The notes beneath the pieces are model-generated. The model saw only the letters and a list, made by a program, of their open reading frames with translations, was not told the DNA's origin and ran no database searches. DNA of 64,000 bases from Peteryoungia algae. GTDB lineage: Bacteria > Pseudomonadota > Alphaproteobacteria > Rhizobiales > Rhizobiaceae. Where the stretch lies: the NCBI RefSeq assembly GCF_030369675.1, contig NZ_CP128477.1, positions 3,614,501-3,678,500 on the forward strand. The letters are read 5' to 3'. The position numbers were made by a program, and so were the translations under genes. How positions within the stretch are numbered: position 1 is the first letter of the stretch; the number at the start of each line of letters is the position of its first letter. Of this stretch, positions 18,326 to 26,003 are shown in pieces.

Positions 18326-18350
18326 GCTTCTCCACCCGCAAAGGAGAAGC
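18326..18350 (+). promoter_or_regulatory. SD-sequestering hairpin of the thiD riboswitch
   Basis: GCTTCTCC (18326-18333) pairs perfectly with GGAGAAGC (18343-18350), the thiD ribosome binding site, around a 9-nt loop. GAGAAG inside the aptamer core (18243-18248) can pair instead with CTTCTC of the first arm. This suggests that TPP binding frees the arm to hide the binding site and stops translation. Confidence 0.7.
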
Positions 18351-18354
18351 CGAG

Positions 18355-19182
18355 ATGCCATCGTCCCCCATCCGCAACGTGCTCACCATTGCCGGCTCCG
18401 ACCCCTCCGGGGGTGCCGGCATCCAGGCGGACCTCAAGGCCTTCTCCGCGCGCGGTTGTTACGGCATGGCCGTCATTACCGCGCTGACCGCGCAGAATAC
18501 GAGAGGGGTCTCGGCCGTCATGCCGCTCGATCCCGGCTTCGTGGCAGAGCAGATCCGCATGGTCTTTGCCGATATTCGCGTCGATGCGGTGAAGATCGGC
18601 ATGATTGCCAACTCCGGCATCGCGCGCGCGGTCGCCGATATGCTGAGGCCTCATCGCGGCATCCCCATCGTGCTTGATCCCGTCATGATCGCCAAGGGAG
18701 GGGCCGCTCTGCTCGACCCGGAGGCGATCGACGCGCTGACGAACGAGCTCCTGCCGCTGGCCACACTGCTCACGCCCAACCTGCCGGAGGCCGCGGCTCT
18801 GCTCGGCGACCCCGAAGCCTGCGACCGGCGGATCGTGGAGTCCCAGGCCATCAGGCTGACGGGCCTTGGCCCGGAGGCCGTCCTCGTCAAGGGTGGCCAT
18901 CTGCCGGGCCAGGAAAGCCCCGACGTGTTGGTGGTCGGGGGAGCCGTGACGTGGTTTGAGGCCGATCGCATCCCTACGCGCAACACCCATGGCACGGGCT
19001 GTTCCCTGTCGAGCGCCCTGGCCGCCGAACTGGCGAAGGGCCTCGAAACACCGGAGGCTGTGAGGCTCGCCAAGGCCTGGCTCGGAGACGCGGTCCGGAC
19101 TTCGGGTCAACTGTCCGTCGGTTCGGGGCATGGCCCGGTCCACCATTTCCACGCCCTGTGGGAGGTCACTGGGCAGAGTTGA
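18355..19182 (+). CDS. thiD: Hydroxymethylpyrimidine/phosphomethylpyrimidine kinase
   Basis: 275 residues, usual ThiD length. The ribokinase-fold enzyme shows AGSDPSGGAGIQADLK near residue 15, ARGCYGMAVITALTAQNT, VLDPVMIAKGG and the catalytic-Asp motif RNTHGTGCSLSSA. It phosphorylates hydroxymethylpyrimidine twice for thiamin synthesis. A TPP riboswitch precedes it. It is the only thi gene in the window, so other thiamin genes must be elsewhere. Confidence 0.96.
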   Translation: MPSSPIRNVLTIAGSDPSGGAGIQADLKAFSARGCYGMAVITALTAQNTRGVSAVMPLDPGFVAEQIRMVFADIRVDAVKIGMIANSGIARAVADMLRPHRGIPIVLDPVMIAKGGAALLDPEAIDALTNELLPLATLLTPNLPEAAALLGDPEACDRRIVESQAIRLTGLGPEAVLVKGGHLPGQESPDVLVVGGAVTWFEADRIPTRNTHGTGCSLSSALAAELAKGLETPEAVRLAKAWLGDAVRTSGQLSVGSGHGPVHHFHALWEVTGQS

Positions 19183-19202
19183 TGGCTGGGAGACGGGATC
19201 TA

Positions 19203-19239
19203 CAAAAAAAGAAGGCCCGGCGGTGGAGTGCCGCCGGGC
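19203..19239 (-). terminator. Intrinsic terminator for the pirin gene
   Basis: GCCCGGCGG (19215-19223) pairs with CCGCCGGGC (19231-19239) around 7 nt. On the minus strand it is followed by a run of seven T (the A run at 19204-19210), 23 bp beyond the pirin stop. It may also lie in the thiD 3' end. Confidence 0.8.
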
Positions 19240-19261
19240 AAGGTGAACTTGACTGCCGGGT

Positions 19262-20173
19262 TTAATGCTCGGCCTTGATAAAGGTTCCGTTCTGCAGCTC
19301 CTTCATCGCCTGCATCAGCTCTTCGCGGGTGTTCATCACGATCGGCCCGTGCCAGGCGACGGGCTCCTTGATCGGCTTGCCGGTCACGAGAAGGAAGCGG
19401 ATACCCTGCTCGCCCGCCTGCACGGTAATCTCGTCGCCGGTGTCGAAGACGACGAGCGTGCGGTTTCCGGAGAGGTCGCGGATATTCAGCTCTTCGCCCA
19501 GATACTCCTTCTCGACCTTGACGCCGAAGGGCGTCGACGCATCGCGGAACGACCCGGAGCCGGCGAAGATATAGGCAAATGCCGAGCGATAGGTATCGAC
19601 CGGGAAGGACTTGCGCTTGCCCGGCGGCACCGAAATGTCGAGATAGACCGGTTCGGCGGCAATCCCGTCGACCGGGCCGTTCTTGCCCCAGAATTCGCCG
19701 GAGATGACACGGACCGAAGTCCCGTCATCGTCCACGACGACCGGAATGTCGGCCGACTTGATGTCCTGATAGCGCGGCTTCGTCATCTTCAGCGACGAGG
19801 GCAGGTTGGCCCAGAGCTGGAAACCGTGCATGCGGCCGGCGAAATCGCCCTTTGGCATTTCCTGATGCAGGATCCCGCTACCGGCCGTCATCCACTGCAG
19901 GTCCCCGGCGCCCAGCATACCTTGATTGCCCAGGCTGTCGCCATGCTCGACAGTTCCGGCAAGCACATAGGTGATCGTCTCGATGCCGCGATGCGGATGC
20001 CACGGAAAGCCGCGGACATAATCGCTCGGCGTGTCGTTGCGGAAGTCGTCCATCATCAGGAACGGATCGGTCATGTCAGGATCGCCGAAGCCGAAGACGC
20101 GGTGCAGCTTGACGCCGGCGCCTTCCATGGTCGGCGTGGCGCGGCTCTCATGTTTGACGGGACGTATGGACAT
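19262..20173 (-). CDS. Pirin family protein
   Basis: 303 residues. Bicupin pirin fold: HPHRGIETITYVLAG near residue 60 gives the metal-binding His pair, then GDLQWMTAGSGILHQEMP. The family includes quercetin 2,3-dioxygenase-like enzymes and regulators; a role here cannot be read from sequence. It is monocistronic with its own terminator. Confidence 0.9.
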   Translation of the reverse strand: MSIRPVKHESRATPTMEGAGVKLHRVFGFGDPDMTDPFLMMDDFRNDTPSDYVRGFPWHPHRGIETITYVLAGTVEHGDSLGNQGMLGAGDLQWMTAGSGILHQEMPKGDFAGRMHGFQLWANLPSSLKMTKPRYQDIKSADIPVVVDDDGTSVRVISGEFWGKNGPVDGIAAEPVYLDISVPPGKRKSFPVDTYRSAFAYIFAGSGSFRDASTPFGVKVEKEYLGEELNIRDLSGNRTLVVFDTGDEITVQAGEQGIRFLLVTGKPIKEPVAWHGPIVMNTREELMQAMKELQNGTFIKAEH

Positions 20174-20415
20174 CGGGGATCTCCTCGGAACGAAAGGCTT
20201 CGGTTGCAGCCAGTATAGACGATCGGAGGAGGCTGCGGAGGAGCGCCAAAGGCAACGCAGTGTTCACTTTTGCTCGTGTTGCACTGCGAAAAGCCATTGC
20301 CGGCCCGGATAAATATCTGTCATGAAGGCAGTGACGTTTGCAAATCGTTAGCCATTCGAGCCAAGACTGGGTGAAAGTCGTCGGTGGTTTGGCGGATTGG
20401 GAGATGTAAGGACAT

Positions 20416-21240
20416 ATGTGTCGCTGGGCAGCCTATCGCGGAGTTCCGATCTTCCTGGAGGAGCTCGTCACCTCGCCCGCTCATTCCCTGATCGAGCAAT
20501 CCCATTGCGCAACACGCGCGAAAACTGCGACCAATGCCGATGGTTTCGGCATCGCCTGGTATGGTGATCGCCCCGAGCCCGGCCGGTTCCGCGATGTTCT
20601 CCCCGCCTGGTCCGACTGCAATCTGAAGAGCCTTGCCCGCCAGATCCGTTCGCCGCTCTTTCTCGCCCATGTGCGCGCCGCGACCCATGGCGCGACGCGT
20701 CGCGACAATTGCCATCCCTTCGTGCATGGAAACTGGTCCTTCATGCACAATGGCCAGATCGACAATTTCGACCGCATCCGCCGCCCCATGGAAGGCATGC
20801 TGGACGACGAACATTTCCACGCCCGTGTCGGCACCACCGACAGCGAACTCCTCTTCCTGCTCGCCCTGCAGTTTGGTCTGCGGGAGCGCCCGATCGCCGC
20901 CATGAGCGAGGCCGTCGGCTTTGTCGAGCAGATCAGCCTGCATTTGACCGGCGAGGCCAGGATTCGCCTGACGGCGGCTTTTTCCGACGGCGAGACGCTC
21001 TATGCGGTACGCTACTCCACCGACGAGCACGCCCCCACGCTCTATGCCGCCCCCATGGGGCCGAAGGGAAGCTACTGCCTCGTCTCGGAACCCCTGAACG
21101 ACGAGACCGACACCTGGGTGGAAATCACGGCCGGCAGTGCCGTGATCCTTAATGGAAACGGGCTGGATGCCGCTGAGTTCAAGCCGCAGGTCGAACGCAT
21201 CAGGCTCGATCAGGTACGCCAGCCCGCTATGGCCGGCTAA
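20416..21240 (+). CDS. Class II glutamine amidotransferase-like protein (YafJ/EgtC type)
   Basis: 274 residues. MCRWAAYRG places Cys2 as the N-terminal nucleophile after Met removal. NADGFGIAWYG, FLAHVRAATHGA and CHPFVHGNWSFMHNGQI are the Ntn-hydrolase amidotransferase motifs. It should act as a standalone amidase like YafJ; an EgtC-like role in ergothioneine synthesis is less likely because no egt gene is adjacent. A half Pho box (CTGTCAT) at 20318 was noticed but lacks a partner. Confidence 0.85.
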   Translation: MCRWAAYRGVPIFLEELVTSPAHSLIEQSHCATRAKTATNADGFGIAWYGDRPEPGRFRDVLPAWSDCNLKSLARQIRSPLFLAHVRAATHGATRRDNCHPFVHGNWSFMHNGQIDNFDRIRRPMEGMLDDEHFHARVGTTDSELLFLLALQFGLRERPIAAMSEAVGFVEQISLHLTGEARIRLTAAFSDGETLYAVRYSTDEHAPTLYAAPMGPKGSYCLVSEPLNDETDTWVEITAGSAVILNGNGLDAAEFKPQVERIRLDQVRQPAMAG

Positions 21241-21249
21241 CCTCTCCCG

Positions 21250-21603
21250 TCAAACTGGGATCCCCAGTTCTGCCCGCAGCTTCCTGGTCAGGCCACCGGC
21301 CACCAAGCGATGCGAGCGGCGGATGTACTCTGCTATCTCTGCTGCAGCGAGTTCCGTCTCCGGATCGAGCGTCACCCATTTGCGCTTGGCGAAGTAGGGA
21401 GCCTGCGCCACGCCACCGAGTGCCGTCAGGATTTCGAAGCTTTCCTCGCTTACCTTGAAGCAGATCCGCCGTTCGACATCGGTCAGCAGTGTGAAGACCT
21501 TGTCGCCCACCTTGGCCACTCGGGCATCCCACTGGTCGACAAGGCTGGTTCCTGGCAGGCTCCGCACGAGCGCCTCGAATCCGTCCCGGTCGAAAAGACT
21601 CAT
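21250..21603 (-). CDS. MmcQ/YjbR family protein
   Basis: 117 residues from ATG 21603. The MmcQ/YjbR double-wing fold is suggested by WDARVAKVGDKVFTLL, KVSEESFEIL and PYFAKRKWVTL, which are typical. Function of the family is unclear. Its ATG overlaps the coaBC stop by 4 nt (ATGA), so it is the second gene of a coaBC operon. Confidence 0.85.
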   Translation of the reverse strand: MSLFDRDGFEALVRSLPGTSLVDQWDARVAKVGDKVFTLLTDVERRICFKVSEESFEILTALGGVAQAPYFAKRKWVTLDPETELAAAEIAEYIRRSHRLVAGGLTRKLRAELGIPV

Positions 21604-22814
21604 GCGCCGGTTCCCCCGATCTGGGTGGCGATCCACATCGCCAGTCGCTCGGCCACTTCGCTCTTGGTGAGATCGGGCCATGCCTCGACTCCATCATGCG
21701 AGATAAGGCGAACCCGGTTACGGTCGCCACCCATCACGCCGGTTTCGGGGGAGACATCATTGGCGACGATCAGGTCGGCACCCTTGCGCTCGAGTTTGGC
21801 CCGACCATTGTCCTCGACATTTTCCGTCTCGGCAGCAAAGCCGACGACGAGGCGCGGGCGCTCGGGGTGGTGTCCGATTGTTTTCAAAATATCGGGGTTT
21901 TCGGCGAGCTGCAGCGGTGGCGGCGCCTCGCCGGGCTGCTTCTTGATCTTCCTCTCCGCCGAGGCCGCCACCCGCCAATCGGCCACGGCAGCGACCATGA
22001 CCGCTATATCGACCGGCAGCGTGGAAATCACGGCATCGCGCATCTCTTCGGCGCGCTCGACATGCACTGTCCGAACGCCCTCGGGGTCGGGAATGATCAC
22101 AGGCCCTGAGACGAGGGTCACGTCCGCACCAAGCCGGGCCAGTGCCGCCGCGATCGCATGTCCCTGCTTGCCGGAGGAGCGGTTTGCGATGTAGCGCACG
22201 GGATCGATCGGCTCATGTGTCGGCCCGGAGGTGACGACCGCCTTCAGCCCGGCGAGGGGCCTGGGTCCCGAAAGCAGATCCTCAACGCGGGCGACGACCT
22301 CCAGCGGTTCGGCTATGCGTCCGCGCCCGCGTTCGCCACTCTCAGCCATCTCGCCTTCCATTGGCCCGATCGCCTGGATCCCGTCGCGCTGGAGCACGGA
22401 AAAATTCCGCCGTGTGGCCGCATGGGACCACATTTTCGGGTTCATCGCAGGCGCGATCAGCACAGGGCGATCAGTCGCGAGCAATACGGTCGAGGCCAGA
22501 TCGTCGGCAAGTCCGTTCGCCATCTTCGCCATCAGGTCAGCGGTGGCGGGCGCGACGAGCACGAGATCACATTCCCGCGCCAGCCGGATGTGGCCCACAT
22601 CCTGTTCGTCTTCGCGGGAGAAAAGTTCGGTATAGACATGGGAGGCCGAGAGGGCGCCCACGGCGAGCGGTGTGACAAATTCCTGCGCCCCTCGCGTCAT
22701 GATCGGGCGCACGTCAGCACCGCGCTCGCGAAGCCTGCGAATGAGGTCGAGGCTCTTATAGGCGGCGATACCGCCCGCGATTATCAGCAAAATACGCTTT
22801 CCGGCCAAGGTCAT
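21600..22814 (-). CDS. coaBC: Bifunctional phosphopantothenoylcysteine decarboxylase/ligase
   Basis: 404 residues. The N-terminal CoaC flavoprotein domain shows LLIIAGGIAAYKSLDLIRR and the APAMNPKMW motif; the C-terminal CoaB synthetase domain starts near residue 185 with VVTSGPTHEPIDPVRYIANR and SSGKQG. It carries out two steps of coenzyme A synthesis, coupling cysteine to 4'-phosphopantothenate and decarboxylating it. It begins 90 bp downstream of the receiver-kinase gene on the same strand. Confidence 0.96.
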   Translation of the reverse strand: MTLAGKRILLIIAGGIAAYKSLDLIRRLRERGADVRPIMTRGAQEFVTPLAVGALSASHVYTELFSREDEQDVGHIRLARECDLVLVAPATADLMAKMANGLADDLASTVLLATDRPVLIAPAMNPKMWSHAATRRNFSVLQRDGIQAIGPMEGEMAESGERGRGRIAEPLEVVARVEDLLSGPRPLAGLKAVVTSGPTHEPIDPVRYIANRSSGKQGHAIAAALARLGADVTLVSGPVIIPDPEGVRTVHVERAEEMRDAVISTLPVDIAVMVAAVADWRVAASAERKIKKQPGEAPPPLQLAENPDILKTIGHHPERPRLVVGFAAETENVEDNGRAKLERKGADLIVANDVSPETGVMGGDRNRVRLISHDGVEAWPDLTKSEVAERLAMWIATQIGGTGA

Positions 22815-22903
22815 GCAAAGGGACCCCTTTCTGTCGGCCGGACCCTAGCGCAAATTCTGCGGGTGGAAAATGCTTGAAGAACAAGACTGGTAAACGGAGC
22901 GGA

Positions 22904-23944
22904 TCAACCATTCGTGCCGAGGCGGAGCGGCACCTCCGCGACAGTCCCGCGCTCGGTTTCAAGGTAACGCAGCCCCGTCCCGAGCGTTGCGGCCATCGAC
23001 TTGACGATGCGACTGCCGAGCCCTGTGCCCTTCGGCGCGCAATCGGGATCGATGCCTACGCCATCGTCCTCCACGCGCAGTATCGCCTCCTCGCCCGAGA
23101 TCGTCTTGAGCGTCACCCGGATGTCCCCACTCTGCCCCTGGGGATAAGCATATTTGAAGGCATTGGTGACGAGTTCCGTGACCACCATGCCGACGGATAC
23201 GGCCTTGTCGGCGGTCAGCGTGATCGGATCGGCATCGAGGAGCAGACGGATCGGCCTTTCGGCGCTGTGCAACGAATTGTAGAGCTCGACTGTCAGGCGA
23301 TTGAGATAACGGTCGAGTTCGACCTTGCTGACGTCGTCGGACGTATAGAGGCTGCGATGCATGCCGGCGATCGCCGAGATCCGCGCCTGGGTTTCGGCGA
23401 GTTCCGCCTTGACCTCCTCGCTGCGGGCACTCGAGATCTGCAGTCGGAGAAGGCTCGCCACGAGCGCCAGCGAATTGGCAACACGGTGATTGACTTCGGC
23501 AAGCAGCGCCTCCGCCCTTTCCTTGCCAAGCCGGATCTCTTCGTCAGCCTTCGCCTTGGCCGCCCGCAACTGGGCATTGGCGACGGACTGCTCGATGGCG
23601 CTCGTCAGCAGGGAAAGGAAGTCGTCACTGACCGTCTTGATCACATAGTCGGCCGCGCCAGCCTTGATCGCCTCGATCGCAACCTGGGCCTCGTTGGAGC
23701 CCGTGACATAGACGACGGGCAAATCGACCTTGCTCTCGCGCATCTGCGCGAGAACTTCGTGGCCTGTGCCGTGTCGCAGATAATGGTCGAGCACGACGAC
23801 GTCGAAGCCCTCGCTGTGCATCCGCTCGAGCGCCGTTGTTGGGTTTTCGGCATGGGACACTTCGTGCCCCAGCCGACCCAGATGCTTCTGCACCAGCCGC
23901 GCGATGGCCGCATCATCGTCGATGTAGAGGACACGGAATCTCAT
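22904..23944 (-). CDS. Response regulator receiver fused to HisKA_2 histidine kinase
   Basis: 346 residues from ATG 23944. A receiver domain fills residues 1-120 (VLYIDDDAAIARL, phospho-Asp in VVVLDHYLRHG, Thr/Lys switch VYVTGSNE and VIKTVSDD). A coiled linker follows, then a HisKA_2 box LLAEVNHRVANSLALV near residue 160 and an HATPase domain (NAFKYAYPQG; VEDDGVGID; GTGLGSRIVKSM). No output domain. HisKA_2 kinases with an N-terminal receiver resemble modulators of the alphaproteobacterial general stress response. Third gene of a signalling operon. Confidence 0.85.
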   Translation of the reverse strand: MRFRVLYIDDDAAIARLVQKHLGRLGHEVSHAENPTTALERMHSEGFDVVVLDHYLRHGTGHEVLAQMRESKVDLPVVYVTGSNEAQVAIEAIKAGAADYVIKTVSDDFLSLLTSAIEQSVANAQLRAAKAKADEEIRLGKERAEALLAEVNHRVANSLALVASLLRLQISSARSEEVKAELAETQARISAIAGMHRSLYTSDDVSKVELDRYLNRLTVELYNSLHSAERPIRLLLDADPITLTADKAVSVGMVVTELVTNAFKYAYPQGQSGDIRVTLKTISGEEAILRVEDDGVGIDPDCAPKGTGLGSRIVKSMAATLGTGLRYLETERGTVAEVPLRLGTNG

Positions 23945-23960
23945 CGACGCTGATCCGCGG

Positions 23961-24398
23961 TCATGGGATCTGCATGACGGAGAAGAAGAGACCGAGCTGG
24001 CGGATCGCGTTGGCGAAATTGTCGTAATCGACGGGTTTGGTAATATAGACATTGGCCCCGAGGTCATAGCACCGCTGGATCTCCCGCTCGTCATCCGTCG
24101 TGGTGAGGATGACGACCGGCAGCCGCCGCGTATGCGGATTGGATTTGATCTGGTCGAGAATATCGGTGCCCGACATGTCCGGTAGATTGAGGTCGAGCAG
24201 GATCAGAAGGTAACGATCTTCCGAGGCCTTGCCGCTGCGATCCTTTCCAAGAACGTAGTCGAGCGCCGCGGTCCCGTTGGTAAACGGGATGATCTCGTTG
24301 TGCACGCCGGCGCGCCGCACGTTCTTCTCGATGAGACGGGCGTGACCCTCGTCGTCTTCAACCATGATGATGGTGACTTCTTTACCCACGGCTTTCAT
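23961..24398 (-). CDS. Single-domain response regulator (Rcp1/CheY-like)
   Basis: 145 residues from ATG 24398, with CGGAG 6 nt upstream. One receiver domain: acidic pocket MVEDDEGHARL, phospho-Asp in LILLDLNLPDMSG, ILTTTDDE and the conserved Lys in NVYITKPVDYD. There is no DNA-binding domain, so it must pass its phosphate or signal on. Such Rcp1-like proteins are typical partners of phytochrome-like or HisKA kinases. It lies 2 nt after the CHASE3 kinase stop. Confidence 0.88.
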   Translation of the reverse strand: MKAVGKEVTIIMVEDDEGHARLIEKNVRRAGVHNEIIPFTNGTAALDYVLGKDRSGKASEDRYLLILLDLNLPDMSGTDILDQIKSNPHTRRLPVVILTTTDDEREIQRCYDLGANVYITKPVDYDNFANAIRQLGLFFSVMQIP

Positions 24399-24400
24399 AT

Positions 24401-25888
24401 TCAACTCCGTACCAAGCGTGACAGATCAGATGGCAGTCGCAGTACGAAGGTCGATCCCTTCCCTAGGCGGGACCGAACCGTGATCTCCCCACCCAGGTTG
24501 CGCGCAAGCGAGCGGACATGGGCGAGACCGATGCCTTCGCCGGACTGGTCCTGATGGCCGGACCGCCGGAAGAGTTCGAAGATGCGTTCGTGATCCTGTT
24601 CTGCAATGCCACGGCCATTGTCCTCCACTTCGATCCGAACCATGAGCCGCCCTTCGGGCGCGGTTCGGACAGCGAGGGCCAAAGGCCGATCCGGATGCTT
24701 GTACTTTATCGCATTGTCGAAAAGGTTACCGAGAATCTGTTCGACCGAAAGCCGGTCGGTGTTGAGGCGGGGCGCCTTGATGTCGAGGTCGATGTTTCCG
24801 TCGCTCTCACTGATCTGATGATAGACGCTCGCGGTGATGGTCTCCAGCATCGGTTGCAGTTCCACGATCTCGGGCTTCAGCTGGCGCCGGCCGTCGCGGG
24901 AAATCTTGAGGATGGCGTTGATCAGGCCGTCCATCTTCTTCGTTGACGAACGAATGAAGCCGATTGCTTCCGGCAGGTCCTCGGCCGCCGCCAGCCGCGC
25001 CTCGTGGATCTGCTCCTCCGATATGGCTTTGCCGTCGTTCAGCACATAGGCCTGCAACGCCTTCAGCGAAGCATCCAGTTCCGCCGTGAAGCCCATGATG
25101 TTGACCAGCGGCGCACGCAGGTCGTGGGTCACGATATAGGCGAAACGCTGAATTTCCTGGTTGGCCTGCATCAGGTCCTCGGTGCGTTCTGCAACGCGCG
25201 CCTCGAGGCCTTCGTTCAGGACTTCCACCTCGCGGCGGGAGGACGCAAGCGCCCGGACATGTTGCGCGACGACGAGGAGCGCGCCGCCCATGACGGCGAT
25301 AATGGCGATGCCGCCACCGATGGTGATCCATTGAAGCTGTTGTGTGGCGGCAAGTTGGTCCTGGGTTCCGCTTTCGACATTGGCGTCGGACAGTTCCTTG
25401 AACCGATCGAGTATCTCGCGGATGTCATCCATCAACTCGCGGCCGACATCGCTCTGGACGAGCTCGATGGCCTGATCCGGCTCGCCGCTCCGCACGAGAT
25501 TGATTGTCTGCCCCATCTCGTCCAGCTTGCTGCGGACCCTGTCGCGCAGCTCAGCCATCTGCGCGGCTTTGATCGGCCGATCCTTCACGGCTTCGCCAAG
25601 CTGTGCCAGGTCGTCCCGGATCTCGGCGGTGGCGCCTTCATAGGGCTGCAGGAACAGCTCGTCGCGTGTGATGACGAAGCCGCGCTGGCCGGTCTCGGCA
25701 TCCGTCAGCTTCTGCATCAGGTCGGCCGACATGCGACGGATGCTGCGCTCCTGCAGGATGTAGTCGAAAGTCGAGCGCGTGCGCTCGACGAGACCAAGGG
25801 TCGCGACGATGATCCCGATGAGAATTCCGGTGCCGATCAGGAGAAAGAGCAGCGTGGACCGAACGAAGCCGGTTTGGGTGGCAGACAT
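24401..25888 (-). CDS. CHASE3-domain sensor histidine kinase
   Basis: 495 residues from ATG 25888, behind CAGGAG. TM1 is about residues 8-34 (LLFLLIGTGILIGIIVATLG), then a CHASE3 sensor with DAETGQRGFVITRDELFLQPY, TM2 near 190-210, a coiled coil, and HisKA box RFAYIVTHDLRAPLVNI near 260. HATPase motifs NLFDNAIKYKH, EDNGRGIAEQ and GEGIGLAHVRS follow. CHASE3 is an extracytoplasmic sensor of unknown ligands. First gene of the operon, preceded by a GGAAC-N16-CGTT promoter. Confidence 0.88.
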   Translation of the reverse strand: MSATQTGFVRSTLLFLLIGTGILIGIIVATLGLVERTRSTFDYILQERSIRRMSADLMQKLTDAETGQRGFVITRDELFLQPYEGATAEIRDDLAQLGEAVKDRPIKAAQMAELRDRVRSKLDEMGQTINLVRSGEPDQAIELVQSDVGRELMDDIREILDRFKELSDANVESGTQDQLAATQQLQWITIGGGIAIIAVMGGALLVVAQHVRALASSRREVEVLNEGLEARVAERTEDLMQANQEIQRFAYIVTHDLRAPLVNIMGFTAELDASLKALQAYVLNDGKAISEEQIHEARLAAAEDLPEAIGFIRSSTKKMDGLINAILKISRDGRRQLKPEIVELQPMLETITASVYHQISESDGNIDLDIKAPRLNTDRLSVEQILGNLFDNAIKYKHPDRPLALAVRTAPEGRLMVRIEVEDNGRGIAEQDHERIFELFRRSGHQDQSGEGIGLAHVRSLARNLGGEITVRSRLGKGSTFVLRLPSDLSRLVRS

Positions 25889-25900
25889 GGTGCTCCTGAG

Positions 25901-25952
25901 GGAACAAAGAAAGCATAATGCCGTTGCAACGCCGCTTGTGCGGCATTGTTCC
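25901..25952. promoter_or_regulatory. Dyad of two EcfG/RpoE2-type general stress promoters
   Basis: Minus strand: GGAAC (25952-25948), 16-nt spacer, CGTT (25931-25928), about 40 bp before the CHASE3 kinase ATG. Plus strand: GGAAC (25901-25905), 16-nt spacer, CGTT (25922-25925). Both match the alphaproteobacterial stress-sigma consensus GGAAC-N16/17-CGTT and share a palindromic centre CGTTGCAACG. The small hairpin GCCGC-ttgt-GCGGC (25931-25944) overlaps the right half. Confidence 0.65.
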
Positions 25953-26003
25953 ATCAAGACATCAAGAAAATTTGGTCCAAGCGGGCGACGTTTGGGCGTG
26001 AGA

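Noticed and set aside
20318..20334. CTGTCAT before the amidotransferase as a Pho box
   Set aside because: The second half-site at the required 4-nt spacing (GCAGTGA) does not match.
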